Shown: positions 50,532-55,746 of the stretch, one piece after another
How positions within the stretch are numbered: the first letter of the stretch is position 1
Layout: each line of letters begins with the position of its first letter
IMG/VR virus record: IMGVR_UViG_3300030108_001317
Location: 1-55,746 of that record
Source: a virus
DNA: 55,746 nt
Reading direction: 5' to 3' (one strand)
Translations under genes and position numbers: made by a program
Notes under the pieces: generated by a model
Told to the model about the DNA's origin: nothing
The model's database searches: none
What the model saw: the letters and a program-made list of their open reading frames with translations, nothing else

Positions 50532-51664
50532 GAACCTTGAGTTATTTTAATTATAGAATCACCACCACCATTTATTTTTACCGTATTAGAAACACCATCT
50601 TGTATAAATATAACTGTGTAGCCCTGACCCGTAGACAAATCAACTTGTGCTGATTGATTTACTTTTCGTCTTAGTGATATTGATTGACCTGTTACTAAAG
50701 TTATTATTTGTGTATTTGTATCTTGTCCTATCTGTGTTCCTGTAATCCTAGTAACTGTCTGCTCTTGTTTCAGGTCATCTTCTTTAAGTTTATCTAGTTC
50801 TTCTACTATTTTTAGTAAGTCTTCAAAAAAATTTACATCTAAATAATTTATATCCAGTTCAGTAAATTCTAATTCATCTTTAGCAAAGTAGTCAGCATCT
50901 AAGTCTTCAAACTCTAAAAAGTCTACATCTAAAATATTATTACCTGTACTTGTTTCTTGTTCAGCAAACTGTTCATTTCTCTCCGGTGGTTGAACAATTA
51001 ACATATTGTCTATTACATCTAAAGTTAAATCTAAAATGACAGGTTTGCTTGGTATAGATTCATAAACGTTTGTTGTTGTTGCTTCGTAAGGTTTATTTAA
51101 CGTTACTGAACCAAAAGCTGTCGTTACTAATATTTCACCACTAGATACGCCATTAGCATCAGGTAATAAAATTATTAAACTTCGACCTAATTCATCTACC
51201 GTACAAGTAAAATCTGTACCTCTTATAGCTATATCAGCAGTAGGAGTCGTAATAGATATGTTTTCTTTATTTATACGATTTAAATTACCTGTAATGAAAC
51301 GTGCTGTACCGCTTGCAAAATTTAAAGCTAATTTAGATTTTGAAGGATTCGGGTCAAATATATATTCATCTATAACTAACTGACTGTGTTCTGTTAATTT
51401 TACTGTTGATTTATCAAGAAACTGTATTGCTATTCTGCCCTGCTTTGTTTGCACGTTGTCATTCTGCTCTATACCAAACTCTAGTTCAGCTACATAGGGT
51501 TTATCTCTGACTACTTGTGCATTACCTTTTAACTCAGATATTTCTCCTATATCAAGGGCATGAAGTTGATGTGCCCCCATCATTTTGTATAACACACACA
51601 GAACCATTATTACCGCTTGATAATATCTTGAGCCAATCTGAAGCCAATGTACTTTGTTGCTCAA
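50528..51664 (-). CDS. Exported FecR-domain protein
   Basis: A 378-residue protein from TTG 51664, with AAGGAG eight bases upstream, inside the curlin gene. A hydrophobic segment at about 16-32 ends in HQLHA, a likely signal-peptide cut. The FecR domain follows (ELKGNAQVVRDK, FGIEQNDNVQTKQGRIAIQF, HSQLVIDEY, ASGTARFITG, TPTADIAIRGTDF), then an acidic region and a beta end. In bacteria FecR domains often neighbour CHASE2 cyclases; here they overlap by four bases. It may be the periplasmic partner of the CHASE2 sensor; this is inference. Confidence 0.82.
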   Translation of the reverse strand: MSNKVHWLQIGSRYYQAVIMVLCVLYKMMGAHQLHALDIGEISELKGNAQVVRDKPYVAELEFGIEQNDNVQTKQGRIAIQFLDKSTVKLTEHSQLVIDEYIFDPNPSKSKLALNFASGTARFITGNLNRINKENISITTPTADIAIRGTDFTCTVDELGRSLIILLPDANGVSSGEILVTTAFGSVTLNKPYEATTTNVYESIPSKPVILDLTLDVIDNMLIVQPPERNEQFAEQETSTGNNILDVDFLEFEDLDADYFAKDELEFTELDINYLDVNFFEDLLKIVEELDKLKEDDLKQEQTVTRITGTQIGQDTNTQIITLVTGQSISLRRKVNQSAQVDLSTGQGYTVIFIQDGVSNTVKINGGGDSIIKITQGS

Positions 51665-52253
51665 TATTAAAACTCCTTGAATTACCAGTTTGGTCTAAAT
51701 AAAAATATGCACCTGTATATCCATCACCATCATAAGTTACAGAATTAGAGTCGCCATCAACATCTACATAAGAAGTAGCTTGGTCTACATCTATGTCAAA
51801 ATCAAAAGTATTACTACTACCTTGTATAATCCAGTCTAAATCCAGAGTAGAAGCTAAGTCATTAGTAGCAAGGTCAAGTGTAAATGTGTTAGATGAACCA
51901 TCTACATCTACGTTTAAATTACCACTATCTGCCCCGTAAGTGTTAGTTGGGTCAACCTGTATGTTAAAAGTGTTGCTATCTCCATCAAAATCAAACAAAC
52001 CAGTAAATGTATCAGACGTTATATCGCCTAAAAATTTATTGCTGTCACCTATTTGATTTATATCTAGTGTCATAGTTACACCATCAAGGTCTAATGCAGT
52101 CATTGTTCCTGCTACAGCATTCGCTCCACCTATAATATTAGATGAACCTAATTGCTCTATATCAAGATTAAATGTTGCTCCCACTTGGTCTACATAAATT
52201 TCGTTATCTGCCCATAAGAAACTTACCAATAAAAAAGGTAATAATTTTCTCAT
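51552..52253 (-). CDS. Curlin-like secreted repeat protein
   Basis: A 233-residue protein from ATG 52253, overlapping the CsgG stop (ATGA). A signal peptide (MRKLLPFLLVSFLWA) is followed by about seven imperfect repeats centred on G-x-SN or a variant: IEQLGSSNIIGG, INQIGDSNKFLG, FDGDSNTFNIQV, VDGSSNTFTLDL, IQGSSNTFDFDI, VDGDSNSVTYDG and LDQTGNSRSFNIEQ. This is the curlin plan (paired Asn/Gln ladders in an amyloid beta-solenoid) but unusually rich in Asp. It ends with a two-Cys segment. Encoded next to CsgG and CsgF, it is the likely export substrate. Confidence 0.75.
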   Translation of the reverse strand: MRKLLPFLLVSFLWADNEIYVDQVGATFNLDIEQLGSSNIIGGANAVAGTMTALDLDGVTMTLDINQIGDSNKFLGDITSDTFTGLFDFDGDSNTFNIQVDPTNTYGADSGNLNVDVDGSSNTFTLDLATNDLASTLDLDWIIQGSSNTFDFDIDVDQATSYVDVDGDSNSVTYDGDGYTGAYFYLDQTGNSRSFNIEQQSTLASDWLKILSSGNNGSVCVIQNDGGTSTSCP

Positions 52254-53038
52254 TTTTTTAAATTCCAAAATCTCTGCTCTATCCCTTGCTTTATGGTTTC
52301 TAAAACAGCAGTTTCTATTGCATTCTGCAAAGCTATATTGACTGATTCATTTTCTACCATGCCATTTTCTATTTCTATAAGTTCTGTATTATCAGAAACA
52401 AATCTAAATACATCCTGACTCAAAGCAACACTAATAATTGATTTTGTTGTAAGTACCTCCGTTAATACTTTTCCTGTTGAAACTGATACAGTTCTTAGTG
52501 ATACCGTAACTGTATCTTCTCTATATTGTTTGGTATTTCCTATACCAAGATACCTAGCACCCAAGCCGCCTGACTTTACGTTGCTTTCGTACCCTATTAC
52601 ACCTCCTTCCATTATTAAACCTGCAAAGGTTAGAGGTAATAATTCTTTATTTTCTTGAAATGAATTTCTTGTTTGTCTTATAAGTTGTCTTTCTTTTGTA
52701 AGGTTATCCAAACCTATACGTTCAACTACATCAAAAAATTTGCCATTACCTGCGTGCTTTAATGCTCTAATTAAATACGCATCAGGTGCTTGTGTTATTG
52801 CTGTACTAAAACTAGCATATTGGCTATTGCTTCTACGTTGTCCTGTTTGGTCAACAAAACTTTCTGGATATACTGCCACACTAGGTCTTGCTCTTGGTAA
52901 ACCTATATTAGCTAGTTCTTCATTTATTAAATTACTAACCTTAGATATTTCTGTTTTAGTAACTGGCGGTATAAAATTATTTAATACAGAACAACTAGAA
53001 ACTAAAGTCACCGATAGGCAAAGTAATAATAGTTTCAT
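52250..53038 (-). CDS. csgG: CsgG-type outer-membrane secretion channel
   Basis: A 262-residue lipoprotein from ATG 53038, with GAGG upstream (an ATG four codons earlier lacks a site). Lipobox LVSSC, modified Cys at residue 16. Then RPSVAVYPESFVDQTGQ, SFSTAITQAPDAYLIRALKH, the family signature VIGYESNVKSGGLGARYLGI and RTVSVSTGKVL, and a final helix. Aligned by eye with E. coli CsgG, the similarity is strong over the whole length. CsgG forms a nonameric outer-membrane pore for curli subunits. In the constriction loop the Phe is kept (F77) but the Asn before it is Ser and the Tyr position is changed. Overlaps csgF by 44 bases. Confidence 0.93.
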   Translation of the reverse strand: MKLLLLCLSVTLVSSCSVLNNFIPPVTKTEISKVSNLINEELANIGLPRARPSVAVYPESFVDQTGQRRSNSQYASFSTAITQAPDAYLIRALKHAGNGKFFDVVERIGLDNLTKERQLIRQTRNSFQENKELLPLTFAGLIMEGGVIGYESNVKSGGLGARYLGIGNTKQYREDTVTVSLRTVSVSTGKVLTEVLTTKSIISVALSQDVFRFVSDNTELIEIENGMVENESVNIALQNAIETAVLETIKQGIEQRFWNLKK

Positions 53039-53468
53039 TTCCTTCCTCATCAGTTATTTTTAAAGTTATATAATCACCATCAACAGAATATTCAATAGTA
53101 TTGCCTTCTAACTCTAATATGCCTTGTTCCTGTTGTATTTCGCCAAATAAGTTATCTACAAGCTGCCTACTTAATTGTGCATAAATACGACTCTCTAAAT
53201 TTCTTATAAATCTAGCTAACGTAGTATTATTTGCTTCTCTTTCTAGTTCTTCCTGATAAGCTTTTATTTCTGCTTTTAAGTCTTCTTTGCGATTAAACTC
53301 TTGATTTTCTATCGTTAAATAATGTGCCGAAGTTCCTTGACCTGAAAAACTTGGATTTTTAAACTTAAATGACATTTCATCTGCATTTAATGTTAAAGAA
53401 ATTAAAACAATATTTGCTAAAGCTAATACACAAATTAACAAAATTATCTTTTTTTTTCTTCTATCCAT
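52995..53468 (-). CDS. csgF: CsgF-type curli assembly protein
   Basis: A 157-residue protein. A basic N-terminus and hydrophobic segment (KKKIILLICVLALANIVLIS) end in LNA, a signal-peptide cut. The mature start EMSFKFKNPSFSGQGTSAHY parallels E. coli CsgF (MTFQFRNPNFGG), the part that plugs into the CsgG pore. A central helix (LARFIRNLESRIYAQLSRQL) and a C-terminal beta region (YITLKITDEEGNETIITLPI) also fit. It links the nucleator or substrate to the channel at the cell surface. First of the coupled csgF-csgG-curlin run. Confidence 0.88.
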   Translation of the reverse strand: MDRRKKKIILLICVLALANIVLISLTLNADEMSFKFKNPSFSGQGTSAHYLTIENQEFNRKEDLKAEIKAYQEELEREANNTTLARFIRNLESRIYAQLSRQLVDNLFGEIQQEQGILELEGNTIEYSVDGDYITLKITDEEGNETIITLPIGDFSF

Positions 53469-53818
53469 TAATCTTTCCGTTGGTCATCTCTATCTGCTTT
53501 TGCTATCTTATTGCTATCTATTAGTTGCGGTACACCAAGTATGGTTTTTATAAGCGTATCTTGTCTAATAATTTCATTATCTAAACTTCGTACTCTATCT
53601 ATAAGAGCAACTAATATGCCATGTTGAGAGTCAAGTTTTGTGCCAAGACGTTCTTCCATTTGAGATATTTGGTCTGCTACCTTATCGTCTAGCACATCCA
53701 CTTTAGTTTCCATGCCATCTATAATTCTATTAATTAATTTCCAAATGAAAAAACCTAATCCTAAAGCAGCAGCTATAGGAAAACCAACTTCATTAATTAA
53801 TCTAACTGCATCTTCCAT
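53468..53818 (-). CDS. Membrane-anchored coiled-coil protein, holin-like
   Basis: A 116-residue protein with one N-terminal span (GFPIAAALGLGFFIWKLINR) and a long coiled coil (METKVDVLDDKVADQISQME onward). Proteins of this layout (BhlA/XhlA-like) are common in phage lysis regions. It overlaps csgF and the nuclease gene by one base each, so the curli genes are translated with lysis-type genes. A second holin or a holin regulator is likely. Confidence 0.6.
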   Translation of the reverse strand: MEDAVRLINEVGFPIAAALGLGFFIWKLINRIIDGMETKVDVLDDKVADQISQMEERLGTKLDSQHGILVALIDRVRSLDNEIIRQDTLIKTILGVPQLIDSNKIAKADRDDQRKD

Positions 53819-54240
53819 TAATCTACAGGAGTAAATATACCTTCATCAATTAAAATTTTACGATTACGTTGATGTTCTATTTCTATATCTTCTTTTGACT
53901 GACCATAATAAGCTACAGCTAAATGAGACTTAACCATAGTTTGATTTATGTTTTTTCCATCAACTACTACTTCGCCTAAAACTCTACCGTATTTGCCTTT
54001 AGAATCTTTAAGTTTTGTTTGTATAACTACTTGTTTACCTTTTTCTATTGATTCTGTTAAAAACGCTGTAGCCATTTTTCCTCTAGCTTTCTCATCTTTG
54101 TTGCGAGTACGTGATTCGGGAGTATCAATACCATATAAACGAACCCGACAACTATAAGAAACATCAAACCCAAGGTCCAAAACAACATCCACCGTATCGC
54201 CGTCAACCACTCTTTTAACTTTGCAACTATACTCATACAT
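53818..54240 (-). CDS. Thermonuclease (staphylococcal nuclease fold)
   Basis: A 140-residue nuclease without a signal peptide. VVDGDTVDV gives D13/D15, CRVRLYGIDTPESR gives R34, D39, T40 and E42, and KGKYGRVLG gives R86: the full catalytic set of the family. It degrades DNA and RNA with calcium. In marine phages such genes are thought to help break down host DNA. One-base overlap with the membrane protein gene. Confidence 0.9.
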   Translation of the reverse strand: MYEYSCKVKRVVDGDTVDVVLDLGFDVSYSCRVRLYGIDTPESRTRNKDEKARGKMATAFLTESIEKGKQVVIQTKLKDSKGKYGRVLGEVVVDGKNINQTMVKSHLAVAYYGQSKEDIEIEHQRNRKILIDEGIFTPVD

Positions 54241-54328
54241 TCTTCTTCCTTTTTTTCTTTACCCTTTTCCGTTTTTTAGAGGGTGGTTTAGTAATTTGAT
54301 TTTTTATGTTTGCTCTACTTATTACCAT
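54233..54328 (-). CDS. Micro-ORF, 31-residue basic peptide
   Basis: ATG at 54328 overlaps the stop of the upstream gene (ATGGTAA) and its TGA overlaps the nuclease start. The product ends SKKRKRVKKKRKKNV, extremely basic. It fills the only gap in the coupled run, so it may be a translational bridge, a functional DNA-binding peptide, or both. Confidence 0.5.
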   Translation of the reverse strand: MVISRANIKNQITKPPSKKRKRVKKKRKKNV

Positions 54329-54630
54329 TTTACTTTATCTGCCCAATAAGCTGCTGACATCTTGCCTTTTTTAATATTTTTACCATGTCTTGCTTTAAAA
54401 GATTTACGTTTTGCTTTCATACGTGCAGATTCACCTTTTTTTGGTTTACCAGCAGTACCGCTAACAGTTCCCACTTTTTTACCTTGTTGTCCAAAACGTA
54501 TGGTTTTTATTTTGTCACCTTCTTTGGCAACAACAATATGAGATTTTTTAGGATGATTAGGAGTACGTTTAGGTTTATTAAAACCACTAACTCCTGCTCT
54601 AGCCAATCTAGGGTCTTTCTTTTTAGCCAT
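54322..54630 (-). CDS. Lysine-rich protein (DUF6321-like)
   Basis: A 102-residue basic protein: DPRLARAGVSGFNKPKRTPN, KSHIVVAKEGDKIKTIRFGQ, a Lys-rich part and a C-terminus with SAAYWADKVKW. I recall this pattern as DUF6321, found in marine phages and some giant viruses. Probably a nucleic-acid-binding virion or host-takeover protein. One-base overlap with its upstream neighbour. Confidence 0.65.
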   Translation of the reverse strand: MAKKKDPRLARAGVSGFNKPKRTPNHPKKSHIVVAKEGDKIKTIRFGQQGKKVGTVSGTAGKPKKGESARMKAKRKSFKARHGKNIKKGKMSAAYWADKVKW

Positions 54631-54872
54631 TATCTTTTTTTACCTTTATGTAGTCCATGTCTAGCGTGTTGTTTGCCTTTTTTAGTAGCTGCTCTTTTCT
54701 TTTTATTAGCTGCTGCTAATTTTTTTCTGCCTTTTGGAGTTGACTTGAGTTTTTTTATTGTTGAAGCCGGTGCATATACTTCTCCTGTTTCTGAAGACTT
54801 TTTGCCACTAGGAGTTCTCCATTTTTGTTTAGTCCATCTTTTAAGACTTTTTTGTGTTTTTTTTAGTGCCAT
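54630..54872 (-). CDS. Lysine-rich protein (DUF5872-like)
   Basis: An 80-residue basic protein: MALKKTQKSLKRWTKQKWRT, SGKKSSETGEVYAPASTIKK and a tail of Lys, Arg and His. The first 45 residues are a widely shared motif in marine phages and large viruses (DUF5872-like, from memory). Role unknown; charge suggests DNA or RNA binding. Confidence 0.65.
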   Translation of the reverse strand: MALKKTQKSLKRWTKQKWRTPSGKKSSETGEVYAPASTIKKLKSTPKGRKKLAAANKKKRAATKKGKQHARHGLHKGKKR

Positions 54873-55152
54873 GTGCTTTCCTTATTGCTTCTTTACCTTT
54901 TTTAGCTATTTGTGCTTGTGTTGGTTTTCCTGCTACTTTGGCTCTTTGTTCAAGCACAGTAAGAATTTGTATCTTTCTTGCAAAAGGTTTTTTAATTTTT
55001 TTAACTTTAGCTACAGTTGCTCTTGCATCAGCAGGAGTAGCAAATTTTATTGATACTGTATCTTTAGGATTTTCATCCGTATACAATCTTCTTCCGCTAC
55101 CTTTAGGTTTTTTGCCTGTTCCCTTTTTAGGGTCTTTATTCTTCTTCTTCAT
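54841..55152 (-). CDS. Lysine-rich protein
   Basis: A 103-residue basic protein with a disordered Lys/Gly N-terminus, a folded-looking middle (DTVSIKFATPADARATVAKV, KKPFARKIQILTVLEQRAKV) and a Lys-rich end. It overlaps the next gene by 32 bases. The third member of the basic cluster. No firm family. Confidence 0.6.
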   Translation of the reverse strand: MKKKNKDPKKGTGKKPKGSGRRLYTDENPKDTVSIKFATPADARATVAKVKKIKKPFARKIQILTVLEQRAKVAGKPTQAQIAKKGKEAIRKAHGTKKNTKKS

Positions 55153-55746
55153 CTAAACCCTCACTATATAAATTGTTAAAAGTTATTGCGGGGTCTGTAT
55201 AACTCTGATGACCCTCTGCCGAATGAAGATATTGAGATGGTGTAAAATCTGGTGCACCTTCTCCTGTTCTCCACAAAGCCGGACTTGTTGCTCTTACTCT
55301 ATTATTAGGCAAAGCCACTATGTTTCCTTGCCATTCACAATCCTCTGTAATATATAAAACATGAGACTGTTTATGTTGGTCAGGACTGTCTGCAATATCA
55401 TTATCTGTATAGTCAACAGTAAATAAATAACGACTTTGATAAAATTCATTATTAATTTTTGCTATCCAAGGACTAGAACTGACTCTGTCCATAACAATAA
55501 CTGAGTGATTTCTTGATTCACAATCCCAAGGTTGCACTAAATGGTCTTCCATACGGTCAGGAAATTTTTCCATAGCCATATCAAAAACTAATGCTTGTAT
55601 GGGCATTCTTGCCCACATAGCACCACCATGTACGTTTTCTAATCCATCATCTAAGTCTATTTCGCATCCAGTAAAAACTACTTGAAAACTTAATGACCTA
55701 TCAGTAATTGTATTAACTGCTATTGCTAATGCGTGTATATATTCAC
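55136..55746 (-). CDS. Conserved phage protein, 5' end beyond the window
   Basis: The frame is open to the right edge: 42 codons precede the internal Met at 55618, reading EYIHALAIAVNTITDRSLSF and TGCEIDLDDGLENVHGGAMW. The visible 202 codons include FDMAMEKFPDRMEDHLVQPW, RYLFTVDYTDNDIADSPDQH and an acidic end (EGLDEEEE). No motif recognised. It is followed by the basic-protein cluster with a 17-base overlap. Confidence 0.65.
   Translation of the reverse strand, partial: EYIHALAIAVNTITDRSLSFQVVFTGCEIDLDDGLENVHGGAMWARMPIQALVFDMAMEKFPDRMEDHLVQPWDCESRNHSVIVMDRVSSSPWIAKINNEFYQSRYLFTVDYTDNDIADSPDQHKQSHVLYITEDCEWQGNIVALPNNRVRATSPALWRTGEGAPDFTPSQYLHSAEGHQSYTDPAITFNNLYSEGLDEEEE

Noticed and set aside
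52250-53468. Bacterial contamination (host csg operon fragment) in a phage contig
   Set aside because: The genes are in one continuous overlapping run with phage thermonuclease, holin and lysozyme genes, and share their compact style and AT-rich codons.
1-55746. Complete circular genome
   Set aside because: Joining position 55746 to 1 would stop the left-edge tail protein one codon past the join and leave the right-edge gene without a start, so simple closure is not supported.
1-55746. Integrated prophage with attachment sites
   Set aside because: No integrase, no tRNA, no host genes and no flanking direct repeats were seen.

Overview
The window reads as a large piece of a tailed-phage genome from an uncultured, probably marine, Gram-negative host. 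It is AT-rich and densely coded, with overlapping starts and stops throughout. It has a terminase, a P22-like portal, an HK97-type capsid protein, podovirus-type adaptor/nozzle proteins and very large internal (ejection) proteins. I see no rRNA, tRNA, integrase, transposase, DNA polymerase or RNA polymerase. Both edges cut a minus-strand gene, and the two ends do not join into one convincing reading frame, so I treat this as a fragment.

Layout. (1) 1-15.13 kb, minus strand: head and packaging module. Read in its transcription direction it runs terS, a LexA-type HTH protein, terL, portal, a GroES-like co-chaperonin, scaffold, decoration-like proteins, major capsid protein followed by a clear terminator, small structural proteins, adaptor proteins and repeat-rich tail/fibre proteins. 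(2) 15.13-15.85 kb: a 0.7-kb gene-free stretch at the divergent junction, packed with hairpins including two C(UUCG)G tetraloop hairpins; I interpret it as a large structured non-coding RNA on the plus strand. (3) 15.85-31.28 kb, mostly plus strand: early/replication module. It contains a MoxR-AAA+ / DUF3150-like / metallopeptidase-VWA cassette, many small proteins, a RecB/Cas4-like nuclease, a Sak3-like annealing protein, an SSB-like protein, an HNH and a GIY-YIG nuclease. A minus-strand island at 23.3-26.0 kb carries a T7-type primase-helicase. (4) 31.53-47.79 kb, minus strand: virion module with a 2,666-residue polyvalent ejection protein (zincin motif plus zeta-toxin-like kinase), three further internal proteins, a GNAT-fold protein and a nozzle protein. 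(5) 47.79-55.75 kb, minus strand: lysis and envelope module. It holds a T4-type lysozyme, a GTA-type holin, then a translationally coupled run of CHASE2-adenylate cyclase, FecR-domain protein, curlin-like repeat protein, CsgG and CsgF, followed by a holin-like membrane protein, a thermonuclease and several lysine-rich proteins.

The two most unusual things are (a) the apparently complete curli-type outer-membrane secretion cassette with its own amyloid-like substrate and a membrane cAMP-signalling enzyme, placed directly beside the holin and lysozyme, and (b) a genome-internal regulatory layer: ten copies of a TATTGAACGTTCAATA palindrome between 14.6 and 40.9 kb, several sitting next to hairpins, two of which are related to each other with a compensatory base-pair change. 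The phage also encodes a LexA-like HTH protein without a peptidase domain and an Arc-like ribbon-helix-helix protein, both candidate readers of that palindrome.
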